The notes under the pieces: generated by a model
Databases searched by the model: none
Told to the model about the DNA's origin: nothing
Seen by the model: only the letters and a program-made list of their open reading frames with translations
Shown: one piece after another, positions 17,441 to 25,611 of the stretch
Layout: every line of letters starts with the position of its first letter
Numbering within the stretch: the first letter of the stretch is position 1
From: Chryseosolibacter sp035628595
Lineage (GTDB): Bacteria > Bacteroidota > Bacteroidia > Cytophagales > Cyclobacteriaceae
Direction: 5' to 3'
DNA length: 64,000 nt
NCBI GenBank assembly: GCA_035628595.1
Contig: DASPJN010000017.1
Span: 15,819-79,818, forward strand
Translations under genes and position numbers: made by a program

Positions 17441-18487
17441 TCAACTACCGATCAGGTATCTGCTGTACTTTCCCGTAATACGCTTTACGAAGTAAACGGT
17501 CACGGTTGATGCCAGCAAGATGAATAAGTATGATATGACAAACACCGGCAGAGAGAAATCAATTGTAACACCCGATATTTCGACGATCTTGCCCGAGATG
17601 CTTATGAAAGCATAATGCACAAAGAAAATCCCAAAGCTGTAGTTGCCGAGCATTTCGATAAGCGGCATCTCTTTCTTTCGGATCTCATACACCAGACACA
17701 GCAGCATCATGCAAAGCATGAGAACCTTTAGCGCGTATACGTTAAATGCAATTGTCCCTTTATACAGAACATCTTCAAAGCGTAGGTCTCTCGAGAAATT
17801 TGCACCGGCGCCGACATCAATGATCGTTATTGCGAGATAAACAAAAGCTGAAAGAGCCAGTATCACGCGGCTATTTGCAAGAATTCTTTCCTTATAAAAG
17901 GAAGCACACATGCCAGCCATGTATACAGGTACAAAGTGAATGTATGACAAAAAAGGATTGGCATTATGCAGCGGTCTGTAGGTAAAGAAAAATAGCAAGA
18001 CGAACAAAGGAAAAACGTATTGATAAAAGTTTTTTCTGTCGAGCACGTGCAACAATGGTGCGGTGAGGTAAACAAGGATGATCGTAGTGATAAACCAGAA
18101 TGGAGGCATGTGTGTGCCGGTGAAAATATAAAAGACTATTTGCCGCGTTACAGACCAATCATCAAAATTGGCGGGTAGAGCAAGGGATTCGAAGTTCGTG
18201 TAGATTCGAATAATGATGAGTGGAATAGAAATGATCAGGTAGGGGAGTATGATCACTTTAAATTTCGTTTCAATGTATTTTCTATAGTCGAAGTGGTTAT
18301 GCGTAAGGTATTGGAATAAAAATCCGCCGATAAAAAGAAACAAAACAGTTCCATTCCCTTCCGATGGATCGAAGATCGCGTCAAACACCTTCGTAGTTTG
18401 CTGGTCGAAGCCATGTGCGTGTACACCGACAACAAATAGAATCGCGACCCCGCGGAGATTGTGTATGTATGAAAGAAATTTAGACAT
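17441..18487 (-). CDS. Acyltransferase 3 family membrane protein (sugar O-acylation)
   Basis: A 348-residue protein with about 10 membrane helices. The N-terminus SYIHNLRGVAILFVVGVHAH carries the R-G-x-A-I-x-x-V-x-x-x-H pattern of the acyltransferase-3/OafA family, with the conserved His near residue 23; MPPFWFITTIILVYL and FFVHYAFIS are further family elements. These enzymes move acetyl or similar groups across the membrane onto surface sugars. Its start lies one base after the stop of the SGNH protein gene, so the two are co-transcribed. Last gene of the leftward half of the island. Confidence 0.9.
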   Translation of the reverse strand: MSKFLSYIHNLRGVAILFVVGVHAHGFDQQTTKVFDAIFDPSEGNGTVLFLFIGGFLFQYLTHNHFDYRKYIETKFKVIILPYLIISIPLIIIRIYTNFESLALPANFDDWSVTRQIVFYIFTGTHMPPFWFITTIILVYLTAPLLHVLDRKNFYQYVFPLFVLLFFFTYRPLHNANPFLSYIHFVPVYMAGMCASFYKERILANSRVILALSAFVYLAITIIDVGAGANFSRDLRFEDVLYKGTIAFNVYALKVLMLCMMLLCLVYEIRKKEMPLIEMLGNYSFGIFFVHYAFISISGKIVEISGVTIDFSLPVFVISYLFILLASTVTVYFVKRITGKYSRYLIGS

Positions 18488-18488
18488 G

Positions 18489-19565
18489 CTATTCCTCCTC
18501 CAGTGTCCCTACGAGCCTGCTTATTTCTTTTGCGATGATCTCGTTTCCATTCGGCGAAACGTGACAGAAATCAATATATATTCTCTGTTCACCGTCGAAC
18601 TTGTCACTTAAGTCGAAGATCCAAGGGTGGTTTCGCTCCTTGATTTTTTTCTTAAAGTTTTTGTATACGGCTTCGAAGTTCTGCCCCAGGTCCGGATCAA
18701 GTTCGAGATGATCGAGCTGTGGATTACCGATAAACGCAGCTGGCTGCAAAATGGCCATGAACCTGCCCCCGCGATTGCTGACAATTTCGTGGGCAAGTTC
18801 CCAGTTCCGCATCATGATCTCGGCGATCTGTTCAGCTTTTTTTGGATTGCTGACACAGTCGTATGGAGATTCACTTTGTCGTTGATTTCTGTATACGAGT
18901 GTAAGAATGTTGTCGAAAAAAATCTTCGCGACAATTTCTTTCGCAAGCTTTGCCTTTCCTGTATACAATTTATCGCGGTACATCGGCACAAGCCTGTGCG
19001 CAGGTAATTCAGAGATTTCTTTCGGGCAAAGAAAAGCGGCATCGTTTACGCCGTCATAGAATATTACCAGGTTTGCCCGATCGCCCTTTGAGTATGACGA
19101 GATCAATGCATCGAGTTCCTGGCGACTGTTGTATGCTAGTTGTCCGAAATTTTTGACCTGATATTCAGGCAGATCTTTATTAAACAATGCAGGAATTGTG
19201 TGATTGTCGTCTGAGCCTTCACCCCACATGGTCGAGCCCCCGAAGAACCATGCAGTTTTCGTTTCACTGGTTGTTGTTTTGTTTGACGCGGGATGGATAC
19301 GGAATCCGTGTTCACCGACAGTCGTCGTCTCCCCTTTATATGGTTTGCATCGCCAGCCTACAAACGGTTCGTACTGATGTTGAATACTGTTATAATCATG
19401 AAATACTTTTGTTGCATAGGCATGGTCTGAGGAATAGTTTGGCAGATTTTCCCGTTGCGCTTTCTTGTCAATACTTTTCAGATATAACCCGCATCCCCAA
19501 TTGATAAGCGCAAGGAGCACCGCGAAACTGATAAGATTGATAAGTATGAATTTTATTGTTTTCAC
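18489..19565 (-). CDS. Membrane-anchored SGNH-like protein, partner of the AT3 acyltransferase
   Basis: A 358-residue protein with an N-terminal membrane helix (FILINLISFAVLLALINWG) and a periplasmic domain with SGNH/GDSL blocks: block I FFGGSTMWGEGS near 109 (GGST replacing GDSL), block II Gly in NFGQLAYNS, block III YDGVNDA near 170 with the Asn, and block V DFCHVSPNGN near 338 with Asp and His. All catalytic positions are therefore present. In many AT3 enzymes an SGNH domain is fused to the membrane part and completes acyl transfer; here it is a separate gene one base upstream. The start is GTG at 19565, since no nearby ATG precedes the helix. Confidence 0.8.
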   Translation of the reverse strand: MKTIKFILINLISFAVLLALINWGCGLYLKSIDKKAQRENLPNYSSDHAYATKVFHDYNSIQHQYEPFVGWRCKPYKGETTTVGEHGFRIHPASNKTTTSETKTAWFFGGSTMWGEGSDDNHTIPALFNKDLPEYQVKNFGQLAYNSRQELDALISSYSKGDRANLVIFYDGVNDAAFLCPKEISELPAHRLVPMYRDKLYTGKAKLAKEIVAKIFFDNILTLVYRNQRQSESPYDCVSNPKKAEQIAEIMMRNWELAHEIVSNRGGRFMAILQPAAFIGNPQLDHLELDPDLGQNFEAVYKNFKKKIKERNHPWIFDLSDKFDGEQRIYIDFCHVSPNGNEIIAKEISRLVGTLEEE

Positions 19566-19655
19566 AAATTACTGGAGGTGTTTTTTTTAGATGGACGATA
19601 GCATGCTTAAGCGCTTTGTTTGTACATGCTAAATGGCTGATAAAAAAAGAATGCC

Positions 19656-20567
19656 TTATTGCAGCTTACGACAAGGCTTCTTTAAATCAATACGATATAG
19701 CTTTCCGCCAATTAAATCCAGTTCGCGTTCATCGACAATGTAAAGCCGGTTGTTGCCGGAAAAGGTTATACCGGCTTTATGAGAAAAGTGGTTAAGGGCG
19801 ATTCTTTGCAACGTTCCACCAGAAAAATTTCCAGGTGTGAAATCAGCGATTAGCCAAATGTATTGGTGGGAGAGAAGGGCCAGTGTTTTTCCATCAGGAC
19901 TAAGATCGGCTCCGGTTACCCAACAATCGATCATAGGTCCCTCGCCGAGATAAATGCTGTCAACTACTTGCGCCTCATATGTCCCGGGTCGTTTCGGCAG
20001 TTTGTAAACTCTCGTGTATCCGGTAAATGGTCGTGTTCGGTTCTTGGAAAAAAGGTATAGCGCGTCGTCCATTGCGATGAATGCGTCCATGTCAAAATTT
20101 TTCCCTTCGTCCGAAGCTGGGTATGCACGTTGGTCGCTGTACTTGTATCTGATAATTTCCGCGGTAATAACTCTTGCTGTGATCGTCTCGGGATCCGGAA
20201 TCACATAGATTTTTAGCTCGCGTTTGTCATTTTTGTTATTACCGAATGCGCCAATATACATCATTCCGTCTTTATCGGTCGCGAGCGATTCCCATCCGGC
20301 GTTTGGATGATTAAGTTGAAGGCTCCGTTGAAGATTACCCAGTGTGTCAAAACAAAAGAGCATTGGAGGCCCTCCATCATTGTGAGTCCAAAGAAAATTC
20401 GATCTTGACATCGCAAGGCCGGAAGCTTCTTTGACATGTTTTGGCAGGGTTGCTAGTTCGAATAATTCGTAGCCTTTGTGGCTTTCATTGGGTGAAATTG
20501 TATTGCGCGTTTGCGCAAACGCGCATAGACTCAGGCAAATAAAGCTTACAACACATGAGAGCTTCAT
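19656..20567 (-). CDS. Secreted beta-propeller-like protein
   Basis: A 303-residue protein with a signal peptide (MKLSCVVSFICLSLCAFA, cleaved before QTRN). The mature part contains repeated strand-turn units such as GLAMSRSNFLWTHNDGG, WESLATDKDGMMYIGAFGNN, GADLSPDGKTLALLSHQ and GITFSGNNRLYIVDERE, as in SdiA-regulated or phytase-like propellers. No catalytic assignment is possible. It overlaps the upstream GT4 gene by four bases (ATGA), so it is translated from the polysaccharide transcript, but its role there is unknown. A 90-base gap separates it from the SGNH gene. Confidence 0.72.
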   Translation of the reverse strand: MKLSCVVSFICLSLCAFAQTRNTISPNESHKGYELFELATLPKHVKEASGLAMSRSNFLWTHNDGGPPMLFCFDTLGNLQRSLQLNHPNAGWESLATDKDGMMYIGAFGNNKNDKRELKIYVIPDPETITARVITAEIIRYKYSDQRAYPASDEGKNFDMDAFIAMDDALYLFSKNRTRPFTGYTRVYKLPKRPGTYEAQVVDSIYLGEGPMIDCWVTGADLSPDGKTLALLSHQYIWLIADFTPGNFSGGTLQRIALNHFSHKAGITFSGNNRLYIVDERELDLIGGKLYRIDLKKPCRKLQ

Positions 20568-21745
20568 CTTGTTTCAAAAGCCATGTTTCCTATATATTGG
20601 CTGATTCTTTTTGTGCGAAAGTATACTTTCTCATAGATGTCAAATACCTCTGCTGCTGTGTTGTTCCAACTGAACCGCCTGGCGTTGATCAGCCCGTCTA
20701 CAACTTTATCGAGACGCAGTGTTTGATTCGTTAACATGTTTGTAATTGCCTGGGCAATTTCCCTGGCGTTAAAAGGATCTATAAGAAGGGCAGCATCGCC
20801 TGCGATTTCCGGAAGACACGAAACATTCGATGTGATTACCGGTGTGCCACACGCCATTGCTTCGACAACAGGCATTCCAAAGCCCTCCGATAACGATGGA
20901 TACAAAAACAAGGTACTCGCATTGTAGAGCGCAGGCAGATCAGCATCATCGATATATCCTGGCGTAATAAACTTTCTAAACTTATCCTGTTGATTTAGTA
21001 CTGTCAACTCGTCACTTATGAGTTCGGATGGAAGCCCCGGCGTAACGATTGGCAGTGGTTTTTCGGTAGAAGATGCGTACATGCAGTATGCTTCCAGCAC
21101 GCGAAGCGCATTTTTGCGTGACGCAGTATTACCAAGGAAGAGGATGAAATTGGCCGGCAGCTTATATTTCTTCCTGACGTTCGCTGCCGATTGCTTATCA
21201 TCAATTATTTTAAAGCGCTGTTCATCAATTCCATTATAAATTACTTTGATTTTTCTTTCATCAATTTTCAGTCGTTCAAGAATTCGTTCCTTCTGGTAGT
21301 TAGATACCGTGATGACCGCGTCACTCTTTGGGGTGATGATCGGAATCATTTTTCGCCTGTAATAATTTCCGAATTGCTGATACAATGTGTCATTTGTAGA
21401 GATCGGGTCCATGAAGATGACATCGTGCAGTGTTTGAACTACCGGCACGGTCGAAAACCATGGTGTGGTGTTGCCTGTACAGTGCAGCACATGAACCCTG
21501 TCTTGTTTTGTTGCCAGAGGAAGGAAAAACTGTTCAAAGTCGAAGAATACTTTGCCAGAAAGCGTTTTTACCTTGAGGTTTTCAGATTCACTCAGACATG
21601 ATCTGTCGACATCATTTTTCGCATACACCACAAATTCTGTCGAAGGGTTTAACGCCTGTAATTTTTTTATCAGCTGTAACGCTGATGATTCAATTCCAAA
21701 TTTTTGTTTTCTGAATAAGCGTTGAACTTCGATCCCGATCTTCAT
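20564..21745 (-). CDS. Glycosyltransferase family 4 (GT-B)
   Basis: About 393 residues, starting MKIGIEVQRLFR. The C-terminal donor-binding region shows NFILFLGNTASRKN, ALYNASTLFLYPSLSEGFG and EGFGMPVVEAMACGTPVITS, the E-x7-E pattern of GT4 mannosyl-type enzymes. An upstream codon at 21766 would add seven residues overlapping the previous gene; ATG at 21745 matches the family N-terminus better. It overlaps the propeller gene by four bases and follows the GT2 gene by 13. Acts on the cytoplasmic face on lipid-linked intermediates. Confidence 0.9.
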   Translation of the reverse strand: MKIGIEVQRLFRKQKFGIESSALQLIKKLQALNPSTEFVVYAKNDVDRSCLSESENLKVKTLSGKVFFDFEQFFLPLATKQDRVHVLHCTGNTTPWFSTVPVVQTLHDVIFMDPISTNDTLYQQFGNYYRRKMIPIITPKSDAVITVSNYQKERILERLKIDERKIKVIYNGIDEQRFKIIDDKQSAANVRKKYKLPANFILFLGNTASRKNALRVLEAYCMYASSTEKPLPIVTPGLPSELISDELTVLNQQDKFRKFITPGYIDDADLPALYNASTLFLYPSLSEGFGMPVVEAMACGTPVITSNVSCLPEIAGDAALLIDPFNAREIAQAITNMLTNQTLRLDKVVDGLINARRFSWNNTAAEVFDIYEKVYFRTKRISQYIGNMAFETR

Positions 21746-21758
21746 GACTTGTGTGTTT

Positions 21759-22676
21759 TTAAGCAAATAATTTCATCTTGTTTCCGTTCGAAAGGTGTGT
21801 AATGTTCCATACGCACGCACGCCAGAAAGCCTTCACATGTTGCATTTCCCTTTGCTTCAAATAAGTTAAGATGTTCTTTGGCAATGAGAATATAACAAAG
21901 AACATTAATGACAGCATCTTTAATAATCCCGACGAATTGCGACGCATATACAACAGTCTGTTCCGCGTCATATAATAAGTCTTAAGAGTCGAGTTTTTTC
22001 CCACGGACATTGATTCCTTGTGGTAGACTCGGGACTTCGGAACAAAGTAAATTTTATAGCCAGCTCGTTTAATGGACTCGCACCAGTCTATTTCCTCGTA
22101 GTAGAGAAAAAAAAGTTCAGGCATGATGCCAACCTTGTTGACCACACGGCGCGGCACCATCATAGAGCATCCATGTGCAAGATCTGTTTCTTTAAGAGTG
22201 TCATGCTGGCCCATGTCTCTCTCCATAAATCCAATCCGCTTATTTCTCCCCGTCAATGGATTGAGACATGTGCTTCCAGCATATTGAATTATATTGTCTG
22301 AATTATGAAAAATAATTTTCGATGATGCTGCCCCCGCGTTCGGATTTTCCTCGAACAATTCCACCAGGGGCTGAAGAAATCCCGGATCCACTTCTGTGTC
22401 GTTGTTAAGGAACAATAGATATTCACCTTTCGCCTCCGCGATTCCAAGATTATTTCCCCCGGCAAAACCCAGGTTGGTTTCACTGCAAATTACTTTTACC
22501 GTTGGAAAACGATCCTTGATCTCGTTCTCAGGGTTTACATTTGAACAGTTGTCAACCACAATTACTTCAAAATTTGGATACGTAACACGTTCGAGCGACT
22601 TCAGTAGTTCGACCGTATGATGAAGCTGGTTGAAGTTGATTGTAATTATACTGACAAGTGGTTTCGACATACTCAT
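21759..22676 (-). CDS. Glycosyltransferase family 2, rhamnosyltransferase-like
   Basis: A 305-residue GT-A enzyme: VSIITINFNQLHHTVELLKS at the N-terminus, VVDNCSN near 40, FAGGNNLGIAEAKGEYLLFL and FLNNDTEVDPG near 90-100 (the DxD-type element, here NDTEVD), and YYEEIDWCESIKRAGY near 192 containing the acidic motif of rhamnosyl-type transferases. A C-terminal hydrophobic segment (MLSLMFFVIFSLPKNIL) may tie it to the membrane. Its ATG overlaps the stop of the membrane GT2 gene (ATGA), so the two are coupled. Confidence 0.9.
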   Translation of the reverse strand: MSMSKPLVSIITINFNQLHHTVELLKSLERVTYPNFEVIVVDNCSNVNPENEIKDRFPTVKVICSETNLGFAGGNNLGIAEAKGEYLLFLNNDTEVDPGFLQPLVELFEENPNAGAASSKIIFHNSDNIIQYAGSTCLNPLTGRNKRIGFMERDMGQHDTLKETDLAHGCSMMVPRRVVNKVGIMPELFFLYYEEIDWCESIKRAGYKIYFVPKSRVYHKESMSVGKNSTLKTYYMTRNRLLYMRRNSSGLLKMLSLMFFVIFSLPKNILTYLKQREMQHVKAFWRACVWNITHLSNGNKMKLFA

Positions 22677-23860
22677 ATGTTTTTAGGATCTGAGTGACTA
22701 ACCTGGCCATGTGGTGTATGGATGAATGTTTTGTTCGCTCCCTTCAGCTTAAACATAAGTGAAAGCATTTTGACAAATACCATCGGTACCATTAGCACGG
22801 ATCTTAAGAGTTTCCAGTTATATAATCGTGACGGGATTGCAAACATCATTGTGATGACATTAGCTGCAAGCAATCCAGCCCAAACCATCGGTTTAACATT
22901 CACATAGCCGGCGAAAACAAAAGACGCAATCATGATCAGCCCGAGCAGCCCAAGGTTCAGAAGTCGCGGCAACTGGATGTTTCGAAGAACAGTTGCGTTG
23001 AAATAGTTGAAATTACCTTTGAAAAGAAACGCGACACCCTTCGAAAAAAACTTTTTCAGATAATAGAACTGGCTTGATATCCATCTCTTTCGCTGTCTTT
23101 CAAAAACTTCAGGGTTGTCCACTTTCTCATCATACACAATGATATCTTTTGCATAATGCACCGGACGGTTTCGTTCAATGAGCTTGTATTCGAGCTCGCG
23201 ATCAAATCCGCCAATGGAATCCATAGATGACATAATGGATTTGAATGTCCGGTATTCGAAGAACATTCCTGATCCGTTCAATGAAGATGACAAGCCCAAA
23301 GCGACGTTTCCCTGACGGTAAATGAAGTTGTTAATAGTTTCACTTAATCCGTCGAGCATCGCCATTTGGTTATTTTCATTTTTCGGCTCACGTCTTCCCT
23401 GTATCGCACGATAACCGATTTCTGCCAGGTTATTCATTTTCCGGAGGAAGTGTGACTCCATAACATTGTCTGCATCCAGCACCACTGCGAAGTGATAGTT
23501 GTCGCCGAGTACTTCCATTGCCTTGTTGAGTGCTCGCACCTTTGTGCTTTTTTCAAACTTAACCTCCACCACTTTGATTGGCAGTTCCCGTAGCGCAGTC
23601 AATGTTGCTGGTTTCAGCGAGTCTGCAATAACAACAACATCAAATTTGTCAGCCGGATAATGTTGATTAAGGGCGCGTGCTGCTACTCCGGGAATGACAG
23701 CGTCTTCCTTGTAAGCTGGTATAAGCACCGCAACTCGTCGTTTTGTTTTTGCTTCCGGTGCGCGTTCATTCTTGTAAAACAAAGCTGAAAAGCTGAGCAG
23801 GAATGAATACCCGGTAACGTACGCGAAGTAAATCAGTAAGATCAGTTCGAGGAGATACAT
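22673..23860 (-). CDS. Membrane glycosyltransferase family 2 (processive type)
   Basis: About 395 residues from ATG at 23860. An N-terminal helix (YLLELILLIYFAYVTGYSF) precedes a GT-A domain: VAVLIPAYKEDAVIPGVA, VVIADSL, VVLDADNVMESHF (D-x-D) and QRKRWISSQF near 265, the Q-x-x-R-W signature of cellulose- and chitin-synthase-like enzymes; three or four C-terminal helices follow. Such enzymes can polymerise or export while transferring, but monofunctional members exist. The longest frame starts at a TTG seven codons upstream, which is less likely. It follows the sugar-phosphate transferase by about 47 bases. Confidence 0.88.
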   Translation of the reverse strand: MYLLELILLIYFAYVTGYSFLLSFSALFYKNERAPEAKTKRRVAVLIPAYKEDAVIPGVAARALNQHYPADKFDVVVIADSLKPATLTALRELPIKVVEVKFEKSTKVRALNKAMEVLGDNYHFAVVLDADNVMESHFLRKMNNLAEIGYRAIQGRREPKNENNQMAMLDGLSETINNFIYRQGNVALGLSSSLNGSGMFFEYRTFKSIMSSMDSIGGFDRELEYKLIERNRPVHYAKDIIVYDEKVDNPEVFERQRKRWISSQFYYLKKFFSKGVAFLFKGNFNYFNATVLRNIQLPRLLNLGLLGLIMIASFVFAGYVNVKPMVWAGLLAANVITMMFAIPSRLYNWKLLRSVLMVPMVFVKMLSLMFKLKGANKTFIHTPHGQVSHSDPKNI

Positions 23861-23907
23861 GGATTGGGTTGTTATAGTCAACCCGGTTTTGTGGACCGGG
23901 TTGAAGG

Positions 23908-25023
23908 TTATACTTTTTCTTTTTGCAAAAGGGCTGGTACTGTTTTCAGCATGATTCTCACATCCATCAGGAGCGAATTCTTCATTGCATATTCCATGTC
24001 CAGTGCGATTCGCTCTTCTTCAGACATGTCTTCTTTCCCACGCTTGGTGATTTGCCACAGCCCCGTGATTCCGGCGGGTGCTAAGAATCGCCACGCAATC
24101 TGATCTTTCGTTAGTTTCTCAGCTTCATATAGCGGAAGCGGCCGGTTGCCAACCAGCGACATATCGCCGATGAGGACATTAAATAATTGTGGAATTTCAT
24201 CAAGCGATGTGTTTCTCAAAAACTGTCCGAACTTTGTGATTCGAGGATCGTCCTTGATCTTGAAGAAAACGCCGTTACCCGTTGGAGCGTTAGCATTGTA
24301 CTGATTTAGATGAGACAATGTTTGCAGCTCTTTGTCTGCGCCAACACGCATTGACCTGAACTTAAAGAAGTCGAATATCTGATACCCGGATCCCGCGCGT
24401 TTTGATATGTAGAAGATAGGCCCTTTTGATTCGAGCTTAATGATCAATGCAATCAAGATGAGGATCGGTGAAAGCATCAGAATTGCCGTACCCGCAACAA
24501 GGATGTCGAAGGCTCTTTTCAGTCTCCACAGCTTAACCTGTGGCACTCCATCAAGCGCCTGTGTTTTATATGGGGCAGTGCCTCGTTGCTTCTTGTAGGT
24601 CTTTAATCTTTTAACGAAGTCAATGCGTTTAAGCAACCCCGATGTTACAGGGCCGTAGTGATAATCGTCGGCACCAATACTGATCGCTGACTGCTTTGCA
24701 TGGATATCGAACTTGTTTGTGTAGATAAAAACGGGAATCGCCCGACTCCGGGTAAGTCCCTTCAACGCGACAAGTTCGTCCTGCACACTCAGCGGATTGA
24801 CAAGAACGGCGTCGAAGCTGCTGTCACTTTCAAGCTTGTTCAATGCCTGTTTCATCGTGAACGTCGTAAAGAACGTGTTGTCCTCTACATAATCCTTGAC
24901 AAGAGAACCAGCAGGTTCAATCCGAATTATCTTTCTTGTAAACGGTGCTAATTGTGACTTAGCTTCTTCCAAAACAACGGACTGCGCTGCCTGTAAAGAC
25001 GAAGCTTGTAATGCTAAATCCAT
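23908..25023 (-). CDS. Undecaprenyl-phosphate sugar-phosphate transferase with N-terminal pseudo-receiver domain
   Basis: Initiating enzyme that loads the first sugar phosphate onto undecaprenyl phosphate. The C-terminal half (about 165-371) is a bacterial sugar transferase: KRAFDILVAGTAILMLSPIL helix, FDFFKFRSMRVGAD, FLRNTSLDEIPQLFNVL and MSLVGNRPLPLYEAE. WbaP/WcaJ-type proteins usually carry four extra helices and a CoA-binding-like domain at the N-terminus; here residues 25-141 instead look like a CheY-type receiver: FDAVLVNPL, IPVFIYTNK and AISIGADDYHYGPV. The phospho-acceptor Asp is Asn76 and the conserved Lys is Gly124, so it should not be phosphorylated. The adjacent upstream gene is an intact receiver protein. 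Confidence 0.9.
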   Translation of the reverse strand: MDLALQASSLQAAQSVVLEEAKSQLAPFTRKIIRIEPAGSLVKDYVEDNTFFTTFTMKQALNKLESDSSFDAVLVNPLSVQDELVALKGLTRSRAIPVFIYTNKFDIHAKQSAISIGADDYHYGPVTSGLLKRIDFVKRLKTYKKQRGTAPYKTQALDGVPQVKLWRLKRAFDILVAGTAILMLSPILILIALIIKLESKGPIFYISKRAGSGYQIFDFFKFRSMRVGADKELQTLSHLNQYNANAPTGNGVFFKIKDDPRITKFGQFLRNTSLDEIPQLFNVLIGDMSLVGNRPLPLYEAEKLTKDQIAWRFLAPAGITGLWQITKRGKEDMSEEERIALDMEYAMKNSLLMDVRIMLKTVPALLQKEKV

Positions 25024-25036
25024 AGATTAACCTTTA

Positions 25037-25426
25037 TTATTTAACTGACACAGTTTGTACTTTAGAGGTCAAGGCTCGCTCGACTTCATTCAGAAATGCT
25101 TGTGGCTCAAATGGCTTCACAAAATAGGTGAAGGCACCTAACTCCAGACACTGTAGCCGCTTAACCGGATCATCGTCTCCAGAGAGAACAATTACCGGAA
25201 TGGTTCTAAACAAACCACTGTTACCCAGGTACTCCAACAACTCGACACCATCCATTGAAGGCATTTTGAGATCAGTTATAATAAGATCAGGAGAGTTTCC
25301 GTCTGTTAACCATGACCAGGCTTCCATCCCGTCATTCATCACCGTAACCTCATACTTGCGTTGCAAGATCTTCCCCAAAAGCCAGCACAAAGGAGCGTCA
25401 TCTTCGATGACCAAAACCTTTTTCAT
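25037..25426 (-). CDS. Stand-alone response-regulator receiver protein
   Basis: A 129-residue CheY-like receiver without output domain. Starting from ATG at 25426: acidic pair E8/D9/D10 in VLVIEDDAP, phospho-acceptor Asp52 in DLIITDLKMPSMDG, Ser82 in VIVLSGDDD and Lys104 in YFVKPF, so every residue needed for phosphorylation is present. A GTG two codons upstream (25432) is possible. It lies 13 bases before the sugar-phosphate transferase that carries a degenerate receiver, and both probably form the head of the leftward polysaccharide operon. No histidine kinase is seen in the window. Likely acts by protein contact rather than DNA binding. Confidence 0.92.
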   Translation of the reverse strand: MKKVLVIEDDAPLCWLLGKILQRKYEVTVMNDGMEAWSWLTDGNSPDLIITDLKMPSMDGVELLEYLGNSGLFRTIPVIVLSGDDDPVKRLQCLELGAFTYFVKPFEPQAFLNEVERALTSKVQTVSVK

Positions 25427-25516
25427 GTTCACTTACCGTTAAAAAAATGCGTGCTTTAAAGCTCTGTGTTTTTCTTACTTGATCTTTAAAGCCAACTTTG
25501 TTAGACATAAATTTTT

Positions 25517-25582
25517 AGTTGCTTATGCATTATAAATTTTGATACCAACCTTTCGGATACTGCTCGAAAGCCATAAGCAACT
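25517..25582. repeat. 11-bp inverted repeat upstream of the response regulator
   Basis: AGTTGCTTATG at 25517-25527 and its exact reverse complement CATAAGCAACT at 25572-25582, 44 bases apart, in the 185-base gap between the menE stop and the receiver gene. A 10-bp palindrome GCTTTAAAGC lies at 25453-25462, nearer the receiver start. They could be paired regulator sites for the polysaccharide operon, or a long-loop stem; there is no T-run, so a terminator for the menaquinone operon is less likely. Confidence 0.4.
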
Positions 25583-25611
25583 TTAAACGAAAACGGATGC
25601 GTCGGGTGAGA

